This document shows, piece after piece, positions 27,392-36,432 of a stretch of DNA of 64,000 nucleotides. How positions within the stretch are numbered: the first letter of the stretch is position 1; every line of letters begins with the position of its first letter. This DNA is from Halarcobacter bivalviorum (lineage in GTDB: Bacteria; Campylobacterota; Campylobacteria; Campylobacterales; Arcobacteraceae). The notes beneath the pieces were generated by a model. The model did not search any database and was not told where the DNA came from. It was given only the letters and a program-made list of their open reading frames with translations. Both the position numbers and the translations under genes were made by a program. The DNA is taken from positions 186,001 to 250,000 of the forward strand of contig NZ_CP031217.1 of NCBI RefSeq assembly GCF_003346815.1, written 5' to 3'.

Positions 27392-27923
27392 TTTGTGCCT
27401 TTAAAAAAATAAATTTTCTATGTAAAAACTGTAATACTCCTGCAAAGATAAAAACAAAGTACCAGCCAATAGAACTATAATAAATCCAATAATTTATATT
27501 TGTATCAAAGAAAATAATAAGATGAATTATAGCATTAATTAAAGAAGTAAAAAACCAAAAAAGAGTTGATTTGTGAATATACTCCTCCTCTTTTTGTGAA
27601 AGTTCCTTTTTAGAAAACTTTTTTGCAAAAAATAGAATTATAGAAGTTTTGTTGAGGTAAGAGATAAATATCAATGCAGTAATAAAACTTGAAATCAATA
27701 AAGGAAGAGTTTTTAATATCAAAAACTCTTTTAAGAAAAAAGCTAAAATAGAGATACAAATATATAAAAGAGGATACAAATACTCTTTATAACCTTTTTT
27801 AAAAACCAATAAAAACCAAAGAATACTTAGGCAAAGAATTGCCAAGCTTACTTTTGTAATATCAAAATATCTTAGTGAAGTAAATACAATTGGTGCATAA
27901 AGTAGTGAGATAATTAGGTTCAT
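27384..27923 (-). CDS. COG4648-like membrane protein of aryl-polyene clusters
   Basis: The 179-residue protein has about six hydrophobic helices and a short charged loop (FAKKFSKKELSQKEEEYIHKS). Similar membrane proteins of unknown mechanism recur in aryl-polyene clusters next to FabG and the exporter. It overlaps the LolA-like gene by 8 bases. No catalytic motif is visible. Confidence 0.6.
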   Translation of the reverse strand: MNLIISLLYAPIVFTSLRYFDITKVSLAILCLSILWFLLVFKKGYKEYLYPLLYICISILAFFLKEFLILKTLPLLISSFITALIFISYLNKTSIILFFAKKFSKKELSQKEEEYIHKSTLFWFFTSLINAIIHLIIFFDTNINYWIYYSSIGWYFVFIFAGVLQFLHRKFIFLKAQND

Positions 27924-27925
27924 TT

Positions 27926-28627
27926 CTACCTAACCATTGCTCCACTAATATTTAAAACTTCACCACTTACATAAGTAGCATCATTTCCAATAAAGTAAGC
28001 ACATTTTGCTACTTCTTCAGGTTTCCCAAATCTATTTAAAGGAATAGCTTTTTTAAGTTCCTTACTGTTTGGAATATTTTCTATCATCTCAGATTCTATG
28101 ATACCTGGAGCAAGAGCATTAACTCTAATATTATATCTTCCAAGCTCAATTGCTAAAGTCTTTGTAAAAGCAATTACTCCACCCTTAGAAGCTGAGTAGT
28201 TTGCTTGTCCAGCATTTCCTGAAATACCTGAGATAGAAGCTACATTTACGATACTTCCTTTTTTATTCATCATCATATTTCTAGAGATAGTTTTGGTAAC
28301 ATGATACATTCCAGAAAGGTTAGTATTTATTACATCTTCCCATTGCTCATCATCCATAAAGAAAAATAGATTGTCTTTGATGATTCCAGCATTATTTACT
28401 AAAACATCAACACTTAGATTCTCTAAAGTAGCTTTAATATCCTCTTTATCTTGCATATTAAAAGTGATTAATTCACCATGCTCAATTGAGTCTAAAATAG
28501 CTTGGGCTTTCTCTTTGTTGCTATTATAATGAACATATACAAAGTAACCATTTTTTGCATACTCTTTTACTATAGCTTCACCAATAGAACCAGTTGCTCC
28601 TGTTACTAATACTTTTTTAATTTCCAC
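27926..28627 (-). CDS. 3-Oxoacyl-ACP reductase, FabG-like
   Basis: This SDR reduces 3-ketoacyl-ACP with NAD(P)H, one step of each polyene elongation round. The 233-residue protein has the nucleotide loop TGATGSIGEA, NNAG, catalytic Ser (VASISG) and YSASKGG. The start is GTG, which fits the normal FabG N-terminus. It lies between the membrane protein gene (2-base gap) and the ammonia-lyase gene. No enoyl reductase is encoded nearby, which fits a conjugated polyene product. Confidence 0.9.
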   Translation of the reverse strand: MEIKKVLVTGATGSIGEAIVKEYAKNGYFVYVHYNSNKEKAQAILDSIEHGELITFNMQDKEDIKATLENLSVDVLVNNAGIIKDNLFFFMDDEQWEDVINTNLSGMYHVTKTISRNMMMNKKGSIVNVASISGISGNAGQANYSASKGGVIAFTKTLAIELGRYNIRVNALAPGIIESEMIENIPNSKELKKAIPLNRFGKPEEVAKCAYFIGNDATYVSGEVLNISGAMVR

Positions 28628-28637
28628 AACAAACTCT

Positions 28638-30158
28638 TTATATAAATTTAGCTTCTTTAATTAGTTTATTGATATTTTTTATATCAATATCCATTCTTCT
28701 ATCTTCAATTAAAGGCTCTACAATCTGCCTAGTTGTCTCGTAGATTTTTCTTAAGTGAGGAGATACTTGTTCTTTACCTCTAATATCAACTGCTTGTGCC
28801 ATACCAATAAAGGCAATAGAAAGCATATTGTGAAGTTCTGGCATCATCTTTGCAAAGTCGTTTGCTGCTGTTGTACCCATAGAAACTTTATCTTGATTTA
28901 GTGATTCAGTTGGTCTTGAGTGAATTGAAGCTGCAGTTGTATTTTTAATAACATCAGCACTTAATGAACTAAGACTAATTTGCATAGCTTTAAATCCATG
29001 GAAGAAAGGCTCTTTAGAAAGCTTTAGATTCTCTCCTAAACCTCTATTAAATTTGTGGTCAACAAGTAGAGCAAACTCTTTATCTAATAAGTCAGCTAAA
29101 TTTGCAGCACAAATTTTTAGGGTATCCATAGCGTGAGCTACATAACCACCATAGAAGTTACCAGAAGTATAAATTTTTTGATTTTCTCCATCAATTAATG
29201 GATTGTCATTTACAGAGTTGATTTCAGTCTCAACCCATTTTTTAGAAATATCAAGATTATCTCTAATTACACCAAGAACTTGTGGAGCACATCTCATAGA
29301 GTAAGTATCTTGGATATTTAAATTATTATCAGCAAAGAATTTATCATATCTATCATCTCTTCCATGAGTTAACTTTGAACCAGCAATTTTTTCTTTGATA
29401 TTTTTTGCAGCTTTTATTTGTCCCTCAAATGGTTTTGAATCATGAACAAAATCAGCAACAGGAGTATCATCTCCTAATAGAACTTCAAACATACCAGCAA
29501 CATATGATTCCATAGAATCTAAAATAACTTCAAACTCTTCAATAGCTTTTAAAGCAATAGCACTCATGATAGTTGTACCATTCATAATTGCTAAGGCTTC
29601 TTTTGGTTCAAAAGAGTATGGTTCTATTCCAAGTTCATTGTAAACTTCAATAGCAGGTTTAATTTCACCTTTATAGTAAACTTCCCTTTCCCCTGCAACA
29701 ACAGCAGCAATATATGATAATGGAGTTAGGTCACCACTTGCTCCAACTGAACCCTGAGAAGGAATTACTGGAATAATATCTTTTTCAATTAACATTTCAA
29801 GTCTATGAAGTAGATTCATAGAAACCCCAGATCTTGCTTTACTTAATGAGATAGTTCTGCAAATAACTGCATATCTACATACTTCATAAGATAGGTTTTT
29901 ACCTATTCCACATCCATGAAATCTAAATAGATTTGTTTGTAGTTTTGCTGCATCATCATAGTTTACATAGTTTTTACCACTATCTCCATATCCAGTTGTT
30001 ATTCCATAAATAGGCTTACCTTGTTTGATTGTATCCATCATAAAATCATGAGTATGGTTAATAAAAGTAATAAAGTTCTCATCATTTGAGATTTCAACGC
30101 TAGTAGCATTTACAATCTCTTTAAGGCTAATATGTCTTTTGTCAATTGTTAGTTTCAT
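28638..30158 (-). CDS. Aromatic amino-acid ammonia-lyase (TAL/PAL-like, HAL family)
   Basis: The enzyme removes ammonia from an aromatic amino acid to give an acrylic acid, for example tyrosine to 4-coumarate, used as the aryl starter. The 506-residue protein has the MIO-forming Ala140-Ser141-Gly142, the catalytic Tyr51 (IYGITTGYG) and NQDKVSMG. Histidine lyases have NQED here, with an essential Glu, so HutH is unlikely. The selectivity pair reads Phe80-His81 (LFRFHGCGIG), which is neither the Ser-His of HutH nor the usual His-Leu of TAL. It overlaps the acyltransferase gene by 4 bases. Confidence 0.85.
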   Translation of the reverse strand: MKLTIDKRHISLKEIVNATSVEISNDENFITFINHTHDFMMDTIKQGKPIYGITTGYGDSGKNYVNYDDAAKLQTNLFRFHGCGIGKNLSYEVCRYAVICRTISLSKARSGVSMNLLHRLEMLIEKDIIPVIPSQGSVGASGDLTPLSYIAAVVAGEREVYYKGEIKPAIEVYNELGIEPYSFEPKEALAIMNGTTIMSAIALKAIEEFEVILDSMESYVAGMFEVLLGDDTPVADFVHDSKPFEGQIKAAKNIKEKIAGSKLTHGRDDRYDKFFADNNLNIQDTYSMRCAPQVLGVIRDNLDISKKWVETEINSVNDNPLIDGENQKIYTSGNFYGGYVAHAMDTLKICAANLADLLDKEFALLVDHKFNRGLGENLKLSKEPFFHGFKAMQISLSSLSADVIKNTTAASIHSRPTESLNQDKVSMGTTAANDFAKMMPELHNMLSIAFIGMAQAVDIRGKEQVSPHLRKIYETTRQIVEPLIEDRRMDIDIKNINKLIKEAKFI

Positions 30159-31012
30159 TTGTTCTCCCAGAAATTGTAAAAATTAAACCATTGCTCTGGA
30201 TATTTTTTTATAACTTCTTCATATTTTTGTATATAAGTAGATAATGCAAGACTAATTGCATCTTCTTGTTCTTTTGTCTTATCTAAATAAATTATAGTAT
30301 GTTCAATTTTATATTCTTGAATACCCATTAAAATAATAAAGTAAATCAATATAGGTTTATCTGTTTTATAGGCAATTTCAAAAGGATTTTTATTAAAATT
30401 TGCTTTTCTTTTAAAAAAGTCTATTTCTATTTCAGCTTTTTTATTTGAGGCTCTATCCCCCATAATTGCAACTATTTCATTATTCATTAAAGCATTTGCA
30501 ATCTCTACTGAAACTCTTATAGTACCTTTATTCAAATCAATAATATTAATGCTCTCTTTTACAGGTAAAGAGTCTTCTATTTTTTTAATTCCTTCTAATA
30601 AAACTTCCTGCATTACAATATTTAGTTTATTGTTTACATGTGAAGCATTTGTAGAGGCTGCCCATCCACCAAAGTGGGAGCATAATAAAATAGTTCCTTT
30701 ATTTAAAATCTCAGTCATTTTAGTTATATCATCATAATTGAAGGTATAACTTTTAACATCAACTTTAGAGATAAATCTATCAACCATACAAATAGCAAAA
30801 AATCTTAAGTGTTTGAAATAAATTCTATTAGTAAATTTTATATTTATAGTTTGATAATAATCTCTTAATGCTTTTTTTACATTTGTGGCAAAGATAAAAT
30901 AAAAAAATGAAACAGGATACATTAAAATATATATAAACTTATAGCCAAAAAGTTTATATAGATTAAATACTAGAGCAATACTCCAGCCACTTCCTCTCTG
31001 TTTTGTTTTCAT
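30155..31012 (-). CDS. Lysophospholipid acyltransferase-family protein (HtrB/LpxL-like)
   Basis: The 285-residue membrane-associated protein has one or two N-terminal hydrophobic segments, the catalytic His-x4-Asp-region motif LLCSHFGGW, and AIMGDRASN. It resembles HtrB/LpxL acyltransferases. In aryl-polyene clusters this family is thought to attach the polyene chain to a glycerolipid-type carrier. It overlaps the glycosyltransferase and lyase genes. The acceptor is unknown. Confidence 0.8.
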   Translation of the reverse strand: MKTKQRGSGWSIALVFNLYKLFGYKFIYILMYPVSFFYFIFATNVKKALRDYYQTINIKFTNRIYFKHLRFFAICMVDRFISKVDVKSYTFNYDDITKMTEILNKGTILLCSHFGGWAASTNASHVNNKLNIVMQEVLLEGIKKIEDSLPVKESINIIDLNKGTIRVSVEIANALMNNEIVAIMGDRASNKKAEIEIDFFKRKANFNKNPFEIAYKTDKPILIYFIILMGIQEYKIEHTIIYLDKTKEQEDAISLALSTYIQKYEEVIKKYPEQWFNFYNFWENK

Positions 31013-31725
31013 TAACTTTTTTTAAATCTAAACAAGTTAAATATATATTTAACCCACTTAATAGGAAGTATTTGAACATGAACCCAAACAATAGCAGCTG
31101 TATCCCAAAATTTTCTAAAATGAGATACTCTATCTTCAGATGTTGGATAAAAGCATTCAATCTCTACTTCTTTGATTGGTTTTCCTGCATCTGCATGTCT
31201 TACGATAACTTCCATTTCCCAATCAAACCTAGAAGTTTTAATTGGTAGTTCAATAATTGAAAGAGGATATAGTCTAAAACCTGAAAGAGAGTCTTTTATT
31301 TCATAACCTGTATCCCATGATGCCCAAAAGTTACTAAACCATCTACCAAATTTTGAGCTATTTGGTACATTAGAAATATCAAAATTTCTTGAACCAATTA
31401 TAATTTCATCATTTGAACAGGCACTTATTAATTTATTAACTTGACTTGCTAAATGTTGTCCATCTCCATCCATTGTTACAATGTGAGTAAAACCTAATTC
31501 TCTAGCTTTCTTTGCTCCACTTATTATGGCTTGCCCTTTCCCCATATTACTCTTATGTCTTACAATTGTAAGATTAGGAGACTCTTTTAATATTTTTGTT
31601 AGCTCTGTGGAAGAACCATCATCTACAACTATTACTTTGTAGTCATAAGATAAAATATCATTAACAACATCTTGTATAGTATGAAAATTATTATAAGTAG
31701 GAACAACAATAATAAAACTATTCAT
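31012..31725 (-). CDS. Family 2 glycosyltransferase
   Basis: The 237-residue GT-A protein has FIIVVPTYNNFHTIQDVV, VVDDGSSTE and the metal motif TMDGDGQH. There is no membrane tail, unlike many dolichol-phosphate enzymes. In polyene clusters such proteins may glycosylate the lipid carrier. It overlaps the dehydratase by 8 bases and the acyltransferase by 1 base. Confidence 0.82.
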   Translation of the reverse strand: MNSFIIVVPTYNNFHTIQDVVNDILSYDYKVIVVDDGSSTELTKILKESPNLTIVRHKSNMGKGQAIISGAKKARELGFTHIVTMDGDGQHLASQVNKLISACSNDEIIIGSRNFDISNVPNSSKFGRWFSNFWASWDTGYEIKDSLSGFRLYPLSIIELPIKTSRFDWEMEVIVRHADAGKPIKEVEIECFYPTSEDRVSHFRKFWDTAAIVWVHVQILPIKWVKYIFNLFRFKKS

Positions 31726-32020
31726 AGATTATCTCGCTAATTTTTAATTTTTCTTCTGATTCAATAATTATTTTATTATTGCTCTTTTTAAATGAAATTT
31801 TATTTTGAGGTGTTATTGTTTTTATAAACTTTGCTTTTTTTATTTCTGTTATTTTAATATCAAAGATTTCACTTGCTATTTCAAGTTGTAAAAAGCTAGG
31901 TAGTATCGGTAATTTTGGAAAATGAGCAGCAAAAACAGGATGATTTTCATCTGCTAATAAAATATCTATACTCGAATCTGTTTTACAAGTTATAGTATAT
32001 AAATTATTTGTTAAGGGCAT
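31718..32020 (-). CDS. Hotdog-fold 3-hydroxyacyl-ACP dehydratase (ApeI-like)
   Basis: The 100-residue protein has a FabZ/FabA-like helix motif HPVFAAHFPKLPILPSFLQ, where the His of AHFP is the expected catalytic residue. It would dehydrate 3-hydroxyacyl-ACP to the enoyl form retained in the polyene. It is the first gene of the minus-strand polyene operon, divergent from the ACP gene at 32155. Confidence 0.75.
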   Translation of the reverse strand: MPLTNNLYTITCKTDSSIDILLADENHPVFAAHFPKLPILPSFLQLEIASEIFDIKITEIKKAKFIKTITPQNKISFKKSNNKIIIESEEKLKISEIIYE

Positions 32021-32154
32021 CTATTTCTTTCATTTGTTATTTTGTGATTTTACTTATTTATCACTAAAAATTATATTAATTTTATAATTTTAACACTAAA
32101 TAAATTATAAGTACAATAATAATACAATTCTATCAATAAAAGAAGGAATTATAT
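32021..32154. promoter_or_regulatory. Divergent promoter region of the polyene operons
   Basis: This 134-base AT-rich gap separates the minus-strand operon (31.7 to 23.7 kb) from the plus-strand ACP-KS operon. GAAGGAAT is the RBS for the ACP gene. A TACAAT hexamer is a possible plus-strand -10. No clear operator is visible. It is the natural place for co-regulation of both halves of the pathway. Confidence 0.5.
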
Positions 32155-32409
32155 ATGGCTATTACAAGTGATGAGTTTAAACAAGTTTTAATTGATGGTT
32201 TAAAACTTGAAGATATTGAAGTTACAGATATTGAAGATTCTGATGCTCTTTTTGGAGATGAGGGATTAGGTTTAGATTCTGTTGATTCAATTGAGTTAGT
32301 ATTAATTATAGAAAAAGAGTATGGTGTAAAGATACAAAATCCAGAGCAATATAATGAGATTTTTGCATCAGTTGAGAATTTATTAAAATACATAAATGAC
32401 AACAAATAA
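32155..32409 (+). CDS. Acyl carrier protein, cluster copy 1
   Basis: This 84-residue acidic protein has the phosphopantetheine Ser42 in GLGLDSVDSIELVL. It is the likely carrier for the KS/CLF pair immediately downstream. Its stop overlaps the KS start by 14 bases. It differs from the second ACP (20935), so the two may serve separate condensation systems. Confidence 0.88.
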   Translation: MAITSDEFKQVLIDGLKLEDIEVTDIEDSDALFGDEGLGLDSVDSIELVLIIEKEYGVKIQNPEQYNEIFASVENLLKYINDNK

Positions 32410-33520
32410 AAAAGCTTTCATAAATAATTATGAGGCAGTAAGTTGTGCAGGTTTAAATGCTGAACAACTTTTTGCTTCAATCTGCGAAAAAAAAGATTGC
32501 ATAACAATTGACAACACTTATGTTCAAGATAGAGAAGTTGCAATTGGTAAAATAAAATCAGATAAAACTTTCAATGAACTACTTTTAGAGACTGTTTTAA
32601 AAGTTTTAAAAAGTTCGACTTTAAATAATTTTGAAAATACTTTACTTATTGTTGGTTCTTCTGTTGGTGGGATGAATGAGACTGAAAGAGTTTTCTTTAA
32701 AGACTCTTCTTATGAAAATATTGATTATAGAAAACACCCAATAGATGCAATTGCTTATTTATTAAAAAAAGAGTTCTCTTTTTATGATGATATCTCATTT
32801 TCTACTGCTTGTACTTCTAGTGCAAATGCTTTAGGATATGCAAAAGAGGTTATCTCAAAAGGTATTTATAAAAATGTATTAGTTGTTGGAGTGGATGCTT
32901 TATCATATACTACAGTATGTGGTTTTTCTGCTTTAAGTGTACTCTCTTCAAAACCTTGTACTCCCTTTGAAAAAAATAGAGAAGGAATGAATGTAGCTGA
33001 AGCTATTGCTGTATTATTAATTCAAGATGAAAAAGTAGCTTCATCTAGTGTTGAAATATGTGGGGTAGGTTATAGTTCAGATGCACATCATATGACTCAA
33101 CCCCATCCCGAAGGACATGGTGCTGCTAAAGCAATGCAAAATGCAATAAATGATGCAAAGATAGAAAAAGAGAAGATTCTTTATATAAATGCCCATGGTA
33201 CTGGTACAATGGCAAATGACTCTTCAGAGTTAAATGCTATTTCTTTATTATTTGATACTAGCAAACCTTATGTTAGTTCAACAAAAGCTTTCACTGGACA
33301 TACTTTAGGTGCAGCAGGAGCAATAGAGGCTATTATATCAACTATGGCTTTACAAAAACAGATTATTCCTCCTTCAAAGGATATAAAAGCAGTAGAAAGG
33401 GAGGATGTTTTATTCTCTAATGAGGCTTTAAATAAAGAGTTCTCTTATGTGCTTTCTAACTCTTTTGCTTTTGGTGGAAATAATACAAGTATTCTTTTAG
33501 GACTAGATGATGACAATTAA
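32396..33520 (+). CDS. Beta-ketoacyl-ACP synthase, ApeO-like
   Basis: This FabF-type ketosynthase of 374 residues has Cys139 (STACTSS), His267 (NAHGTGT) and His302 (TGHTLGAAG), and the C-terminal FAFGGNNTS. It overlaps the ACP upstream and a chain-length-factor-like gene downstream, by 14 bases on each side. This matches the KS-CLF arrangement of aryl-polyene synthesis, where the pair elongates the polyene on ACP. Confidence 0.87.
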   Translation: MTTNKKAFINNYEAVSCAGLNAEQLFASICEKKDCITIDNTYVQDREVAIGKIKSDKTFNELLLETVLKVLKSSTLNNFENTLLIVGSSVGGMNETERVFFKDSSYENIDYRKHPIDAIAYLLKKEFSFYDDISFSTACTSSANALGYAKEVISKGIYKNVLVVGVDALSYTTVCGFSALSVLSSKPCTPFEKNREGMNVAEAIAVLLIQDEKVASSSVEICGVGYSSDAHHMTQPHPEGHGAAKAMQNAINDAKIEKEKILYINAHGTGTMANDSSELNAISLLFDTSKPYVSSTKAFTGHTLGAAGAIEAIISTMALQKQIIPPSKDIKAVEREDVLFSNEALNKEFSYVLSNSFAFGGNNTSILLGLDDDN

Positions 33521-34148
33521 TTTAGAGATTTTAAATGCTTCTTATCTTTTAGCTCCAACTGAAATAGAGGATTTAAATACAAAAACATTAGTTCCTAAAA
33601 TGGTATTTAGAAGAAGATTAACAAGAGCCTCAAAACTTGTTATAGAACTTATGGATAAAGTAGAGTTCAAAGTAGGAAGAATAATGTATGGAAGTGCTTA
33701 TGGAGAATTGCCAGCAACAGCAAATATTTTAAATGCAATTTTAAATAAAGAGGGTATCTCTCCAACAGATTTCCAAAATTCTGTTTATAATACACCTGTT
33801 TCATATGCTTCAATTTTAGAAAAAAATCAAAATGAAGTTATGACTATCTCTTGTGGAGATAATACTTCTAATAGAGTTTTAAAAATGGGTGCCATTAAAG
33901 CTTTAGATGGAGATGAGATTTTATTAGTAGTAACAGAGACTATGAATATTGAAAATATTGAACAAGTAAATAACTGTATCGATTTTTTAGAAGTTGCAGT
34001 CGCTTTAAAAGTAAGAGTTACAAAAGAAGAAGCAACTTTAAGTATTCAAAATGATGATATAAAAGCTCCTAATTCTGTAAAAGAGCTCTTATCATATGCA
34101 AAACAGTTTAATGAGAATAAAAAAAATATAATAGAAGTAAAATTATGA
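33507..34148 (+). CDS. Ketosynthase chain-length-factor-like protein, ApeC-like
   Basis: The 213-residue protein corresponds to the N-terminal half of a ketosynthase (PF13723-type): KMVFRRRLTRASKL, MYGSAYGELPATANIL and SVYNTPVSYASI. The active Cys position reads TISCGDNTS. The catalytic histidine region is absent. It is expected to form a heterodimer with the KS upstream and set chain length. A nearby ATG at 33510 is an equal start candidate. It overlaps the dehydratase by 4 bases. Confidence 0.75.
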   Translation: MMTINLEILNASYLLAPTEIEDLNTKTLVPKMVFRRRLTRASKLVIELMDKVEFKVGRIMYGSAYGELPATANILNAILNKEGISPTDFQNSVYNTPVSYASILEKNQNEVMTISCGDNTSNRVLKMGAIKALDGDEILLVVTETMNIENIEQVNNCIDFLEVAVALKVRVTKEEATLSIQNDDIKAPNSVKELLSYAKQFNENKKNIIEVKL

Positions 34149-34498
34149 ATATCCCCCATCAAGAACCAGTTAAATTTGCAAAAGAGCTTTTAGAAGTAAA
34201 TGATGAGTTTGTAAAGGTTAAATGTGCTTTTGACTCTTTACCTTCATTAGCAATGTTTTTTGAAGCAGCAGCTCAAAGCTCAGCAGGTTTTTCACAAGAG
34301 GAAGAGGCAAAAGTAGGGTTTCTAATCTCTTTAAAAGAGGTGAAATTAAATAAAGAAGCAGATACTTTAGAGTATATAATCAAAGTAGAAAAAAAGATAG
34401 CCTTTGCTTCTGTATGTGAATTTTATTTTGAGGTTTATGATTTAAGTGAAACTACAAATTATGCGACAGGAATATTAACTGTTATGATTCAAGAGTAG
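34145..34498 (+). CDS. Hotdog-fold dehydratase-like protein (ApeP-like)
   Basis: The 117-residue protein has NIPHQEPVKFAKELL and LPSLAMFFEAAAQSSAGF, typical of 3-hydroxylacyl dehydratase-like hotdog proteins in polyene clusters (the His of PHQ and Glu of FFEAAAQ). It probably acts as a heterodimer with, or in place of, the ApeI-like protein at 31718. It is the last gene of its operon, followed by a terminator. Confidence 0.75.
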   Translation: MNIPHQEPVKFAKELLEVNDEFVKVKCAFDSLPSLAMFFEAAAQSSAGFSQEEEAKVGFLISLKEVKLNKEADTLEYIIKVEKKIAFASVCEFYFEVYDLSETTNYATGILTVMIQE

Positions 34499-34516
34499 AG
34501 TTAATTCTCTACTTTT
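34491..34516 (+). terminator. Terminator at the right end of the cluster
   Basis: AAGAGTAGAG pairs with CTCTACTTTT (one G-T pair) around a 6-base loop, followed by a T-rich run. It overlaps the dehydratase stop and marks the end of the pigment cluster before cdsA. Confidence 0.8.
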
Positions 34517-34603
34517 CTTCTAATATACCCAGATAAGTAGCCTATTATTTAATAACAAGAGATAAAATGCTAAAATATATAACTTATTATTTTAGGACTA
34601 GAA

Positions 34604-35368
34604 ATGGCACTTAACGAGATAATTAAATCAAGTAATACAAGAATTAAAACTGGTATCGCATTAATAATTGCAGTATTAGTTATAGGGTACATTGACTCAT
34701 TTTTTATAATGTGGTTACTTTTTGGTATTTTATTAGTAGTTTCAATTAATGAATCGATGAAACTTTATAAAATGCAAAGTGATTCAATATATTTTTATAC
34801 TGGAATCATTTGGTTTTTAGCATATTTTTATCCTTATCCTGAGGATTTAGTATTTTTATTAGCTCTTCTTTATGCTTCATTAATTGCTTATAAAAAAGAG
34901 ATTGACAGAAAACTTTTCTTACCACTTCTTTATCCAACAGCTTCATTTTTATTTTTACTTGCACTTTATAGTGAATATGGTGTAATGTCTTTATTATGGC
35001 TACTTGTAATTGTAGCAGGAGCGGATATTGGAGCATACTTTGTAGGAAGAAGTATGGGTAAAACTAAATTTTGTGAAACTAGTCCAAACAAAACAGTAGA
35101 GGGTGTGATAGGTGGAGTTATTGTTGCAACACTTTTTGGACTTATCTTCTCTTTAGAAAATGTATCAACTTTTGGAGCAATTGTTATTTCAATTGTAGTT
35201 GCTTTAGCTTCAGTATTTGGAGATCTTTTTGAGTCATATTTAAAAAGACTTGCAGATGTGAAAGATAGTGGAGATATTTTACCTGGACATGGTGGAATAT
35301 TAGATAGAACAGATGGATACCTTTTTGGTGGGGTAGTAATGTTAATGATTCTAAGAGCTGTAATTTGA
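34604..35368 (+). CDS. cdsA: Phosphatidate cytidylyltransferase
   Basis: CdsA makes CDP-diacylglycerol, the precursor of all phospholipids here. The 254-residue membrane protein has about seven helices and the C-terminal signature SVFGDLFESYLKRLADVKDS followed by LPGHGGILDRTDG. The start follows a weak GGA. It overlaps dxr as TTGA, a common arrangement in this phylum. Confidence 0.93.
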   Translation: MALNEIIKSSNTRIKTGIALIIAVLVIGYIDSFFIMWLLFGILLVVSINESMKLYKMQSDSIYFYTGIIWFLAYFYPYPEDLVFLLALLYASLIAYKKEIDRKLFLPLLYPTASFLFLLALYSEYGVMSLLWLLVIVAGADIGAYFVGRSMGKTKFCETSPNKTVEGVIGGVIVATLFGLIFSLENVSTFGAIVISIVVALASVFGDLFESYLKRLADVKDSGDILPGHGGILDRTDGYLFGGVVMLMILRAVI

Positions 35369-36432
35369 TTATCTTAGGTTCTACAGGCTCTATAGGAGTT
35401 AATACTCTAAATATTGCAAGAAAATTTAATCTAAATGTTGAGGTATTAGTTGCTGGAACTAATATTGAACTTTTAAATAAACAAATAGAAGAGTTTAAAC
35501 CTAAAAAGGTTGTAATCTCAAAAAAAGAAGATATTCATAAAATAAATCACTCTGATGTATCTTTTGGAGAGGCTTCAATTTTAAAAGTAATTGAAGAATC
35601 AAACTCTAAAACAGTTGTAAATGCACTTGTAGGTTTTTTAGGTTTAAGACCTACCTTAAAAGCAATAGAGTGTGGTAAAAAAATAGCACTGGCAAATAAA
35701 GAGTCTTTAGTTGTAGCTGGAAAATTTATAGACCAAACTCATTTAAGTCCAATTGATTCAGAACACTTTGCTCTTTGGTATCTACTTCAAGATAAAAAAA
35801 TCTCATCGATGACGGTTACAGCAAGTGGTGGTTCTTTTAGAGATTATTCTTTAGAGAAATTAAAAAATGTCTCTATTAAAGAGGCTTTAAATCATCCTAA
35901 TTGGTCGATGGGAAATAAAATCACAATTGATTCTGCAACTATGACAAATAAAATGTTTGAGCTAATGGAAGCAGCGTGGTTATTTGATACAAGAAAATTA
36001 GATGCCATAATTGAAACAAAATCTTTAATTCATGCTCTTATTAATTTTGAAGATGGAAGTTCAACTGCACATATTGCAAATGCTTCTATGCAACTTCCAA
36101 TTGCCTATGCAATTTTAGGAAAGTGTGATGAGCAAGTTTTAGAACCTGTAGATTTAATAAAAGTAGGAAGTCTAGAGTTTAGGCAAATAGAAAAAGAGAG
36201 ATATCCTATTTGGCAAGTAAAAGATGAAATTTTAAATAACCTTGATTTGGGTGTGGTTTTAAATGCAGCAAATGAAGTAGCCGTATCAAAATTCTTAAAC
36301 TCAGAAATTGGATTTTTAGATGTTTCAAAAATAACTTTAGAAGCTTTAGAGAAGTTTTCAGGGGTAAAACCTACATCAATAGAAGATATTTTTGAAATAG
36401 ATAAAGAGGTGAGGTCTTTTTATGACACTTGA
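35365..36432 (+). CDS. dxr: 1-Deoxy-D-xylulose 5-phosphate reductoisomerase
   Basis: Dxr catalyses the second step of the MEP isoprenoid pathway. The 355-residue protein has the NADPH loop ILGSTGSIGVNTL, NKESLV, the metal-binding PIDSEH motif (the Asp and Glu ligands), and NHPNWSMGNKITIDSATMTN. The TTG start overlaps the cdsA stop and agrees with the normal Dxr start. Confidence 0.95.
   Translation: MIILGSTGSIGVNTLNIARKFNLNVEVLVAGTNIELLNKQIEEFKPKKVVISKKEDIHKINHSDVSFGEASILKVIEESNSKTVVNALVGFLGLRPTLKAIECGKKIALANKESLVVAGKFIDQTHLSPIDSEHFALWYLLQDKKISSMTVTASGGSFRDYSLEKLKNVSIKEALNHPNWSMGNKITIDSATMTNKMFELMEAAWLFDTRKLDAIIETKSLIHALINFEDGSSTAHIANASMQLPIAYAILGKCDEQVLEPVDLIKVGSLEFRQIEKERYPIWQVKDEILNNLDLGVVLNAANEVAVSKFLNSEIGFLDVSKITLEALEKFSGVKPTSIEDIFEIDKEVRSFYDT

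Noticed and set aside
28638-30158. Histidine ammonia-lyase of histidine degradation (hutH)
   Set aside because: No hutU/hutI nearby, NQDK replaces the HutH NQED motif, and the gene sits in a polyene cluster.
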